Shown here: one piece after another, positions 15,536 through 22,881 of the stretch
Layout of the letters: each line of letters starts with the position of its first letter
Position numbering within the stretch: the stretch's first letter is position 1
Position numbers and translations under genes: made by a program
Notes under the pieces: model-generated
Seen by the model: the letters and a program-made list of their open reading frames with translations, nothing else
Told to the model about the DNA's origin: nothing
Database searches by the model: none
From: Chloroflexota bacterium
GTDB taxonomy: Bacteria; Chloroflexota; Limnocylindria; Limnocylindrales; CSP1-4
NCBI GenBank assembly: GCA_015661135.1
Contig: JACVXW010000002.1
Span: 1-26,132 of the forward strand
DNA: 26,132 nt
Direction: 5' to 3'

Positions 15536-16318
15536 GTGGCTGACCCGGTCGGCGCGGCCGTTGCGCCCGGGCCCGTGGCGGAGCCCCACATGTGGCGGCC
15601 CGGGCGGTTCATGGTCATTGCCGCGCACCCGGACGACGCCGACTTCGGCCCTGCCGCGACCGCCGCGCGCTGGATCGACGCCGGTTCCACGGGCTGGCTG
15701 GTGTGCTGCACGAGCGGGGACCAGGGCGGCGAGCGTCACGATGCGGACCCCCTCGCCCTCGCCGCGGTGCGCGAGGCGGAGCAGCGTGCTGCGGCCGCGG
15801 TCGTCGGCTACGACGGCGTCTCGTTCCTCCACCAGCCGGACGGCGCCCTCGAGAACGACCTCGTGCTGCGGGAGCTGCTGGTCCGCGAGATCCGGGCATT
15901 TCGGCCGGACGCCGTCCTCGCGACGGACCCGGAGACGATCTTCTATGGGGACGGTGGGATCAACCACGTCGACCATCGCGCCGCGGGGATCGCCGCCGTG
16001 GACGCCGTCTACCCGGCCGCACGCAACCCGATGTCCTTCCCGTGGCTGGCCCGCGACGGCCTCGCAGCCTGGAGCGTCCGTCGGATCTACCTGTTCTGGT
16101 CAAACCTGCCGACGGTCCACGTGGACGTGACGGCCACGATTGACCGCAAGATCGACGCGCTGCGCGCCCATGCCAGCCAGATCAGGCATCCGGACGCCCT
16201 GGCCGACCGGATCAGGGAGTGGGCGCGCAGTGAAGGCGAGCCGATCGGCGTCGCCGCGGCTGAGGCCCTCAGGTTGATCGTCATCGACGATGATGCCGAC
16301 GAGGGCCCCTCGGGCTAG
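15536..16318 (+). CDS. PIG-L (LmbE-like) deacetylase
   Basis: This 260-residue protein belongs to the PIG-L N-acetylglucosaminyl deacetylase family, which includes MshB, Mca and BshB. The metal site is visible as AHPDDADF (H31, D34) and INHVDHRAAG (H144, H147). It has no membrane segment. Without other mycothiol or bacillithiol genes nearby, the substrate (a sugar-inositol, a sugar-malate or another N-acetyl compound) cannot be fixed. The GTG at 15536 has no ribosome site; an alternative ATG at 15590 (MWRPGRFMVIAAHPDD) is possible. Its TAG shares CTAG with the stop of the opposing gene at 16315-16318. Confidence 0.88.
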   Translation: MADPVGAAVAPGPVAEPHMWRPGRFMVIAAHPDDADFGPAATAARWIDAGSTGWLVCCTSGDQGGERHDADPLALAAVREAEQRAAAAVVGYDGVSFLHQPDGALENDLVLRELLVREIRAFRPDAVLATDPETIFYGDGGINHVDHRAAGIAAVDAVYPAARNPMSFPWLARDGLAAWSVRRIYLFWSNLPTVHVDVTATIDRKIDALRAHASQIRHPDALADRIREWARSEGEPIGVAAAEALRLIVIDDDADEGPSG

Positions 16319-17505
16319 CTCGTAGCCGGGGCCACGGGCGCCGCGAGGATCGGGCAGGCCATGTCCCAGTGACGCCAGAGCAGGGCAAGGTCCACGGTTC
16401 GACTTCCGGCGAGTTCCTGAACCTCCGGCACGCTGAGGGCATCGATCGGTGACTCGAGGAGGTCATCCGCACTGACGGTCACCTCGCGGTAGAGCGCGCC
16501 GATCTCCTCCTGCGTCGGCCAGGCCCGGATTCGTCGCGGCTCGAGCCCGACGGCCGCAACCGCGAATGTCATGTCCCGGTAGGACGGCACGCGGCCATCG
16601 GCCCAGCCGTCGATCCCATCGAACCGATGGCCGGTAGTCGACAGGGCGGCGGCGATCTCACGGCATTGCCCGGTCGTGAAGGTGTCCCAGAACGGGTTGC
16701 CGACCGGGAAGTCCAGGATGCCGCGTTCGATCGACCGGGCGATGAGCGCCTCAGCGAAGGCCAGGACGGCGGCCTGCCACGGGCGTCGCATCGCTTCGTC
16801 CGCGCCGGCCAGCACGGCGACGGTCGCGATCGTGGCGCGGTGGTCCCCGCGCAGGATCCGGACGATCGCAGGCGTTTCGTCCCCGGTCTCAGCGGGGCTG
16901 AGCCCGTCTGCCGCGGCGCTCTCGGTGGCGGGTATGACCCGCGCGGCGAGGATCGTGGTCGCCGTGGGCTGATCCACCCTGAGGGCACGCTCAGCCTCCA
17001 GGACGGCCCGGATGCGCAGCGCATCGAGTGTCGGATCCCGCTCCGGAATGACCGGGATCACATCCGGCGCCGCGACCATGACGGCGGTCGCCGCTGGCCG
17101 GGCGATCATTGTTGCGGGACCGATCGCCGGCGGGCGGGTCGGCAATAGCACGGATGGAACGGTCGTTCGAATCGGGAGCGCGCCGACGCCGGCCAGCGCC
17201 GAACCGCCCGATGCCATCACCGGCACGCCAGCGGCGGGATACGGCCAGGGCGCCGGGGGATCGGCGACGGGCGCGTCACGATCCATCCGGCGACGGTCCG
17301 CCGGCCCGCCGCGGGCAGGCTCGCCGTGGGCCTGGAATGCATCTGATGAGAGTGTCGCCGCACGACGGGGCACCGCATCGTGCTCGACGGTGAGTCGGAC
17401 TTCTCGCGCCGGGGGCCGGCTGCCGAGGACCACGACGAGCGCGGATCCACTGGCGATGCCGAGCACGAGGCCGAGTGCCAGGAAGGCAAACTCGCTCGCG
17501 GTCAT
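16315..17505 (-). CDS. Unknown protein with N-terminal membrane anchor
   Basis: The protein has 396 residues. The N-terminus is a membrane segment (about 5-27, EFAFLALGLVLGIASGSALV). A long Ala/Pro/Arg-rich linker follows to about residue 170. A C-terminal soluble domain of about 220 residues contains AMRRPWQAAVLAFAEALIAR, FPVGNPFWDTFTTGQCREIA, and GHRFDGIDGWADGRVPSYRD. I recognise no enzyme motif. The start is ATG 17505, with GGAAGGG and GGAG upstream; an earlier in-frame ATG at 17586 would add basic residues and lie inside the promoter. Its gene faces the respiratory operon divergently, and a good -35/-10 pair lies at 17558-17586. Confidence 0.75.
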   Translation of the reverse strand: MTASEFAFLALGLVLGIASGSALVVVLGSRPPAREVRLTVEHDAVPRRAATLSSDAFQAHGEPARGGPADRRRMDRDAPVADPPAPWPYPAAGVPVMASGGSALAGVGALPIRTTVPSVLLPTRPPAIGPATMIARPAATAVMVAAPDVIPVIPERDPTLDALRIRAVLEAERALRVDQPTATTILAARVIPATESAAADGLSPAETGDETPAIVRILRGDHRATIATVAVLAGADEAMRRPWQAAVLAFAEALIARSIERGILDFPVGNPFWDTFTTGQCREIAAALSTTGHRFDGIDGWADGRVPSYRDMTFAVAAVGLEPRRIRAWPTQEEIGALYREVTVSADDLLESPIDALSVPEVQELAGSRTVDLALLWRHWDMACPILAAPVAPATS

Positions 17506-17557
17506 CTCTCCGTCCCTTCCCGGTCGGACTCCTCCTCCGACCGTTCGTCCCGCCGGG

Positions 17558-17586
17558 AGCGTAGCTGCGAGTGTCCGGCGCGTCAA
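17558..17586 (-). promoter_or_regulatory. Promoter of the anchored unknown gene
   Basis: On the minus strand TTGACG (plus 17581-17586) and TACGCT (plus 17558-17563) are separated by exactly 17 nt. The untranslated leader has GTCGGA-N7-TCCGAC (plus 17523-17541), a 6-bp hairpin whose loop is GGAGGAG. Confidence 0.5.
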
Positions 17587-17623
17587 CCCATCATCGAAAC
17601 GTGTCGGAGCGTATTCGGGAGTT

Positions 17624-17653
17624 TTGCAGCCACGCTTTGGCGAGTGGTAGATT
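17624..17653 (+). promoter_or_regulatory. Candidate promoter of the respiratory operon
   Basis: TTGCAG (17624-17629) and TAGATT (17648-17653) are spaced 18 nt apart, upstream of the flavoprotein gene. The leader to TTG 17736 would be about 75 nt. The match to consensus is moderate. Confidence 0.4.
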
Positions 17654-17735
17654 CCGTGCGCCGGCCGCCGTCCCCGCCGGCGTTCCCGTTCGCCCCTCCT
17701 CGACCGCCGCCCGACGAGAAAGGCACGACCGCGAC

Positions 17736-19571
17736 TTGGCCATCGACCCGCACCAGGAATTCCTCGTCCAGCCCGTCGACGCCTCGTGGTTGCAGTGCAA
17801 CATCGAGTGCCAGGAGGCGTGCCCGGTCGGGACGAACTGCCGCGGCTACCTGAACCTCGCCGCCGAGGGGCGGTTCGAGGAGGGTTACATCCTGTCCCGC
17901 GAGCCGAACCCGGTCGCGGCGATGTGCTCGTACGTGTGTTCGGCTCCCTGCGAGCGCGCCTGCCGCCGCGGCGACATTGACCGGCCGCTCGCCATCCGGG
18001 CCATGAAGCGGTTCCTCGTCGAGTGGCACGAGGCGTCGGGCATCCCGGACGTCATGCCGCACATCGAGGCGCGCGCGGAGCGGGTCGCCGTCGTCGGGGC
18101 GGGCCCGGCAGGCATCTCGGTCGCCCGCGAGCTGGCCATGAAGGGCTACGGCGTTGACGTATTCGACAGCCTGCCGTACGGCGGGGGGACGATGCTCATC
18201 GGCGTCCCTGCCTTCCGGCTGCCCCGCGAGGCCATCGAGATGGACATCCGCCTCGTGGAGCGCCTCGGGGTCCGGTTCCACTTCAATACCACGATCGGCG
18301 TGGACCGCACGTTCGAGGACCTCCAGCGCGACTACGACTCGATCGCCATCACCGCCGGCGCAATGAACGCCGTTGCGCTCGACGTTCCGGGCGCCGATCT
18401 CGAAGGCGTGGACTACGGCGTGGACTTCATGAAGCGGGCCAACCTTGGCCAGGAGTTGACGGTCGGGCGGGACGTCGTGGTCATCGGCGGTGGCTACACG
18501 GCGATGGACTGTTCGCGGACCTCACTCCGCCACGGCGCCGATCGCGTCTCGATCGTCTACCGCCGAACCCGCTCCGAGCTCGTCGTGGACGAGGAGGAGC
18601 TGGGCGAGACCGAGCGCGAGGGCGTCCGGATGGAGTTCCTCGCCAGCCCGGTGGAGGTGCTCGGCGAAAACGGCCACGTGACGGGCGTCAAGTTCATCCG
18701 GAACCGCCTCGGCGCGCCGGACGCCTCCGGCCGGCGATCTCCGGTCCCGATCGAGGGGTCCGAGTTCGTGATCCCGGCCGACGTCGTCATCCCGGCCGTC
18801 TCACAGGCGGCGGACCTCACGTTTCTGCCGGTCGAGTCCGCGTTCGAGGTCAACCGCGGCCGGCTCAAGGTGGACCCGGCCACCTACGCCACGAACGTCC
18901 GCGGCGTGTTCGCCTGCGGGGACTTCGTGACCGGCCCCACCACCCTCATCGAGGCCGCCGGGCACGGCAAGAAGGCCGCCTACGCCATTGACCGCTACCT
19001 GGCCGGCCGGACCGATGTGACGGTCGCGGCCAACGTCAAGATCACCAGCTCGTGGCGCCACGACATGCCCGAGTTCTACGACATCCTGCCGCGCCAGCAC
19101 ATCCCGATGATCCCCCTCGGGGAGCGGATGCCCTCGACGGATCCGGCGATCAACTTCACCACTCCCGTGGAGCTGGGCTATGACGCCACGGGCGCGGTCG
19201 CCGAATCGACCCGCTGCCTGATGTGCAACTACAACATCTGGTTTGACCCGTTCCGGTGCGTCCTGTGCGGTGCCTGCGCCGATGTCTGCCCGGAGGGCGT
19301 CATCCACATGGTGGACATCAACCAGCTCAAGGCCGAGGGCGCCCTGCCCGAGATCGAGGAGGCCTATGGCTGGGAGAATGGCGGAGCGATGATCCTCGAT
19401 GAGGAGCGCTGCATCCGCTGCGCCCTGTGCGTCAAGCGATGCCCGTTCGACGCCATTACGATGGAGCGGTTCGAGCTTCAGGAGGTTTCGAGCGACGGCC
19501 GCCTCTACAAGGAATCGTATCGAGACGCCCAACTCGCCGGGACGGCCGGCGTCGCAGGAGGATCCAGGTGA
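17736..19571 (+). CDS. GltD-like NAD(P)H flavoprotein with C-terminal ferredoxin domain
   Basis: From TTG 17736 the protein has 611 residues. The N-terminal Fe-S segment has eight cysteines: C21, C25, C29 and C35 (CNIECQEACPVGTNC), and C64, C68, C72 and C76 (CSYVCSAPCERACRRG). The first Rossmann fold (VAVVGAGPAGISVARELAM, 117-135) binds FAD. The second (VVVIGGGYTAMDCSRTSLRH, followed by YRRTRSEL) binds NAD(P)H, and its arginines favour NADPH. The C-terminus has two classic CxxCxxCxxxCP clusters (CVLCGACADVCPEG and CIRCALCVKRCPFD). It resembles glutamate synthase small subunit/NfnB-type flavoproteins, but no GltB is present. Its stop overlaps the cytochrome b6 start, which places it in the bc operon. 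I infer electron entry to the quinone pool. The start is uncertain; the frame is open to 17571. Confidence 0.85.
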   Translation: MAIDPHQEFLVQPVDASWLQCNIECQEACPVGTNCRGYLNLAAEGRFEEGYILSREPNPVAAMCSYVCSAPCERACRRGDIDRPLAIRAMKRFLVEWHEASGIPDVMPHIEARAERVAVVGAGPAGISVARELAMKGYGVDVFDSLPYGGGTMLIGVPAFRLPREAIEMDIRLVERLGVRFHFNTTIGVDRTFEDLQRDYDSIAITAGAMNAVALDVPGADLEGVDYGVDFMKRANLGQELTVGRDVVVIGGGYTAMDCSRTSLRHGADRVSIVYRRTRSELVVDEEELGETEREGVRMEFLASPVEVLGENGHVTGVKFIRNRLGAPDASGRRSPVPIEGSEFVIPADVVIPAVSQAADLTFLPVESAFEVNRGRLKVDPATYATNVRGVFACGDFVTGPTTLIEAAGHGKKAAYAIDRYLAGRTDVTVAANVKITSSWRHDMPEFYDILPRQHIPMIPLGERMPSTDPAINFTTPVELGYDATGAVAESTRCLMCNYNIWFDPFRCVLCGACADVCPEGVIHMVDINQLKAEGALPEIEEAYGWENGGAMILDEERCIRCALCVKRCPFDAITMERFELQEVSSDGRLYKESYRDAQLAGTAGVAGGSR

Positions 19572-20296
19572 GTTTCCTCGAGCGGGTGGACACCACCATC
19601 CGCCGCAGCCCGGTCTGGCGATCGCTGTTCCGGAACGCGTACCCCAACGACGAGCGCTCGCGCGCCTACGCGGTCATGAACAACGTCTTCCTGCACCTGC
19701 ATCCGGTGCGGGTCCGGCAACACGCGGTCCGCTTCGCCTACACCTTCTGCCTCGGCGGCCTGTCGTTCTTCCTGTTCCTCGTCCTGACCGTGACCGGCGT
19801 CTACCTGATGTTCTTCTACGTGCCCTCGGACACGCAGGCCTACACCAACATCCTGGACATCCAGACCAAGGTCGCCTTCGGCCTGATCACCCGGAACATT
19901 CACCGCTGGGGCGCCCACCTGATGGTGTTCTTCGTCTTCCTCCACATGATGCGGGTCTTCTATCACGGGGCCTACAAGCCGCCGCGTGAGTTCAACTGGG
20001 TGGTCGGCGTCCTGCTCCTCTTCCTGACTGTCGGCCTGAGCTTCACCGGCTACCTCCTGCCGTGGGACCAGATCTCCTACTGGGCGATCACGATCGGTAC
20101 GAACATGGCCGGCTACCTGCCGCTGATCAACACGCCGTTCAAGCTCCTCCTGCTCGGCAGCCTGGAGGTCGGCCAGAACACGCTCCTCCGGTTCTACGTC
20201 CTCCACATCATGGCCCTGCCACTGATCACCGCAGCCTTCCTCGCGGTCCACTTCTGGCGCATCCGCAAAGACGGAGGCATCAGCGGCCCGCTATGA
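19568..20296 (+). CDS. Cytochrome b6-like subunit (N-terminal cytochrome b)
   Basis: This is the 242-residue N-terminal half of cytochrome b, with four membrane helices. It oxidises menaquinol or another quinol and carries two b hemes. Likely ligands are H112 and H126 (NIHRWGAHLMVFFVFLH) and H213 and H228 (LHIMALPLITAAFLAVH). The last pair has 14 residues between them, as in b6 rather than mitochondrial cytochrome b. C61 in CLGGLSFF matches the cysteine that holds the extra heme (c_i/c_n) in b6f and in Bacillus-type bc complexes. A perfect AGGAGG (19556-19561) sits 6 nt before the GTG start, which overlaps the flavoprotein stop (GTGA). The protein ends before helix E, so the cytochrome is split. 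Confidence 0.95.
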   Translation: MSFLERVDTTIRRSPVWRSLFRNAYPNDERSRAYAVMNNVFLHLHPVRVRQHAVRFAYTFCLGGLSFFLFLVLTVTGVYLMFFYVPSDTQAYTNILDIQTKVAFGLITRNIHRWGAHLMVFFVFLHMMRVFYHGAYKPPREFNWVVGVLLLFLTVGLSFTGYLLPWDQISYWAITIGTNMAGYLPLINTPFKLLLLGSLEVGQNTLLRFYVLHIMALPLITAAFLAVHFWRIRKDGGISGPL

Positions 20297-20458
20297 CGGA
20301 CGATCGCCGCGTTGCCGCCTGCGCTCCTCGCTCACGCACCTTGGAGTGCGCTCGCTCCGGTGCTCGACGGCGCCTTGCGCTCGCCTCGTCAGAACGGGCC
20401 CAACTGCCGGTAGGCGGCCGAATTGGTGAGTCGGCGGCCCAACTGCTGGTAGGGCGCC
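20297..20458. repeat. Repeat-rich gap inside the bc operon
   Basis: The 162 nt between the two cytochrome b genes are unusually long for this operon. GGCCCAACTGC-C/T-GGTAGG occurs at 20397-20414 and 20436-20453 with one mismatch in 18. Upstream lie three similar GCGCTC-rich units (about 20322-20384), with partial inverted symmetry. This looks like a short interspersed repeat rather than a gene. The second copy supplies the GGTAGG that precedes the next ATG. Confidence 0.5.
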
Positions 20459-21076
20459 ATGAGTGACGTGAAGCAGCCGACCGAGGGGCGCGTGGTGGTG
20501 CCGGTCGATCCTGCCCGGCGGACGGAGATCGACAAGCAGCGCGTACCGATGTCGGCGCGCCCGTACCGGCTGCTCGCGCTGGTCAAGCAGGATGCCGTTG
20601 TCAGGGTCCAGAAGGAACCGGACGACACGGTCATGACCTGGCCGCACCTCCTCTCGATCGAGTTCCTGGCGGCCGGCGTCATGAGCGTCTTCCTGCTGCT
20701 CATGCGCCTGTTCATCAACGCGCCGCTGGAGGAGCTGGCCAACGGCAACGTCACCCCGGCGGTGGCCAAGGCACCGTGGTACTTCCTCGGCCTCCAGGAG
20801 CTGCTCGCCTACTTCCATCCCGCAGTGGCCGGCGTCCTCGTGCCGACGTTCGCGATCGTCGGGACGATGATCATTCCGTATGTGGACCGCGGCAACATCC
20901 ATACGATCAGGCCGTCGGAGCGCAAGACGGCGGTCGTCCTCTTCACCCTGCTCCTCGGGCTCGGGCTGACCGTGACCTTCATCGGCATCTTCTTCCGCGG
21001 CCCCGGCTACAGCTTCGTCATCCCGTACCTGCCGTTCTTCGAGAACACCACCAACGGTCTCCACTTCGCCCTGTGA
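20459..21076 (+). CDS. Subunit IV-like C-terminal cytochrome b
   Basis: The 205-residue protein is the second half of the split cytochrome b and should line the quinol-oxidation (Qo) site. It has a cytoplasmic N-terminus and three membrane helices (about 65-85, 120-140 and 158-178), with DDTVMTWPHLLSIEF before the first and KAPWYFLGLQELLAYFHP before the second. The Qo motif PEWY of proteobacterial and mitochondrial proteins reads APWY here, without the Glu. The C-terminus ends shortly after the third helix, so there is no fused cytochrome c. The ATG at 20459 has a weak GGTAGG site four nt upstream. The gene forms one complex with the cytochrome b6-like subunit. Confidence 0.92.
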   Translation: MSDVKQPTEGRVVVPVDPARRTEIDKQRVPMSARPYRLLALVKQDAVVRVQKEPDDTVMTWPHLLSIEFLAAGVMSVFLLLMRLFINAPLEELANGNVTPAVAKAPWYFLGLQELLAYFHPAVAGVLVPTFAIVGTMIIPYVDRGNIHTIRPSERKTAVVLFTLLLGLGLTVTFIGIFFRGPGYSFVIPYLPFFENTTNGLHFAL

Positions 21077-21104
21077 TCGGATTGCAGAAGGTCATCGACG
21101 ACGC

Positions 21105-21782
21105 ATGAGCAACTACCACGTCCAGCCCATCGACCGGCCGCAGGCGCTTACGACGGAGGCGCTCAAGAGCCTTCGCGAGCATCCCGTCCAGGGGATGTCG
21201 CGCCGTCGCCTGCTGCGGATCTCGCTGGGCGGCGGGATCGCATTGTGGCTGACCGAGCTCGCCGGCGGCTCGCTCCACTTCCTGTGGCCCAACCTGAGCG
21301 GCGGTTTCGGTGACCAGCATTTCAGGATCGGGACGCTGGACGACGTGAAGATCGCCAACTCCACGCTACCCGTGGCCGCTGGCTTCCCGGCCTACTTCTC
21401 CGAAGCCCGGGCGTTCATCGTCCTGATCGATCCCGCCCGACAGGCCTTCGTGCCGGGCGAGGATGTCAAGGGCGACGGGACGGAACTCAATGTCCGGGCG
21501 CTCTACCAGCGCTGCCCGCACCTGGGCTGCAAGCCGAACGCGTGCCTGAAGAACTTCTGGTTGGAGTGCCCCTGCCACGGGTCTCGCTACGACCGTCTCG
21601 GCGTCAAGGCCGCCGGTGACAAGTACGGCCCGGCGCCGCGGAGCATGGATCGTTTCGCCGTCACCGTGGAAGCGGATGGCACGCTCTACCTGAACACGTC
21701 CAAGATCACCCTCGGGCCACTGCCCGTCGCCCTCGGCCAGCCGGGGATCATCCCGCCCAAGAGCCCCACGGGCTGCATCTAG
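21105..21782 (+). CDS. Rieske iron-sulfur protein, Tat-type
   Basis: This is the 225-residue Rieske [2Fe-2S] subunit of the bc complex. A twin-arginine stretch (SRRRLLRISLGGG, 32-44) and hydrophobic anchor direct it through the membrane already folded. Cluster box I is CPHLGC (C137, H139, C142) and box II is CPCHGS (C155, C157, H158). C142 and C157 would form the structural disulfide. An additional C147 lies between the boxes (KPNACLKNFW), as in some b6f-like and Gram-positive proteins. The protein takes one electron from quinol and passes it to heme c. The spacing of 28 nt from the subunit IV stop is normal for the operon. Confidence 0.95.
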   Translation: MSNYHVQPIDRPQALTTEALKSLREHPVQGMSRRRLLRISLGGGIALWLTELAGGSLHFLWPNLSGGFGDQHFRIGTLDDVKIANSTLPVAAGFPAYFSEARAFIVLIDPARQAFVPGEDVKGDGTELNVRALYQRCPHLGCKPNACLKNFWLECPCHGSRYDRLGVKAAGDKYGPAPRSMDRFAVTVEADGTLYLNTSKITLGPLPVALGQPGIIPPKSPTGCI

Positions 21783-21819
21783 GCCCGCCCGGACCAGTGA
21801 CGACGCACCGAGGAGCCCG

Positions 21820-22872
21820 ATGAGCGACCAGCCCGGCCGCGAGCCCGAGCAGCGCCTGCCTGCGCTGCGATCGCCGACCGAGGCGGCCCCCGCGGGACGC
21901 TTTTCCGCGCCCGAATCCGCGCACCCGGAAGGGCTGAGCCCGCAGCGATCCGCCCAGATCGTGCGGCAGTCCGCCAGCGCTCGCTGGGTCGGCTTCCTGG
22001 TCACCTGCGTCGTGGTCCTGTTCGTGATGGTCTACTACTTCTACGAGGTGGGCGCCCCGCTGGGTCTTACCAAGCCGCGCCTGGAGGCGCAGGACGAAGC
22101 CCAGCAGGTCACCTCGATCGAGCGGGGCTACAACCTCTATGTCGCGAACTGCGCGCGTTGCCACGGGCCCAACGGCAAGGGCAGCAACGAGGGCTGGCCC
22201 GCCCCACCCCTGAACGATCAGGCGAAGCTGTTCGACCATCTCAAGGCCTCGTATCTCAAGAACGTCCTGACGGTCGGCGGCCGGTATGTGTGCGGCGACC
22301 CGAAGAGTGGCATGCCGACCTGGTCCAACGTCAACGGCGGCCCGCTCAACTACAAGCAGGTCGAGGACCTGATCGCCTTCATCCGGGCACCCTCCACGCA
22401 GGAATACATCAAGCGCCATCCCGAGTTGAATGAACCCATCATCGGCGCGGACGGGAAGGTGGAGACGTTCAAGGGCTGGCGGGATCCCGCCTTCAAGCCA
22501 GACCCCGCCGCTACGCCCGTCCCGGACTGCTGGAGCGGCAGTGCGGGTGGTACGGAGGCGCCGACAGCGACCCTGCCGCCCGATGCCCAGGTCGTCACGG
22601 TGACCGCGGAGACGCTCGCGTTCGACCCGAAGGAGCTGACCATCGACGCCGGCAAGGCCTGGGGCATCGACTTCTTCCAGAAGGACAGCGGCGTGGGCGG
22701 TCACGACGTGGACATCCGGGCCCACGACGGCACGGTCCTGATCGACAATGCGAAGCTCAACGATCCGGGGGAGACGACCTACGTCATGCCTCCCCTGGAA
22801 CCCGGAACGTACGTCTTCATCTGCTCGGTCCACCCGATCGAAGCGATGACCGGCACCCTGACCGTGAAGTAG
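21820..22872 (+). CDS. Membrane-anchored cytochrome c-plastocyanin-like fusion
   Basis: The protein has 350 residues. A disordered N-terminus is followed by one membrane segment (about 56-75). A cytochrome c domain (about 98-195) has heme site CARCH (111-115) and candidate axial Met M165 (SGMPTWSN). A Pro/Thr linker leads to a cupredoxin domain (about 256-350). That domain has blue-copper ligands in plastocyanin order: H295 (GGHDVDI), then C335, H338 and M343 in CSVHPIEAM. The sequence thus joins heme c and type 1 copper on one chain, which could pass electrons from the Rieske centre to an oxidase. GAGGAG lies 4 nt before the ATG. It follows the Rieske gene by 37 nt. Confidence 0.93.
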   Translation: MSDQPGREPEQRLPALRSPTEAAPAGRFSAPESAHPEGLSPQRSAQIVRQSASARWVGFLVTCVVVLFVMVYYFYEVGAPLGLTKPRLEAQDEAQQVTSIERGYNLYVANCARCHGPNGKGSNEGWPAPPLNDQAKLFDHLKASYLKNVLTVGGRYVCGDPKSGMPTWSNVNGGPLNYKQVEDLIAFIRAPSTQEYIKRHPELNEPIIGADGKVETFKGWRDPAFKPDPAATPVPDCWSGSAGGTEAPTATLPPDAQVVTVTAETLAFDPKELTIDAGKAWGIDFFQKDSGVGGHDVDIRAHDGTVLIDNAKLNDPGETTYVMPPLEPGTYVFICSVHPIEAMTGTLTVK

Positions 22873-22881
22873 GAAGCGACG

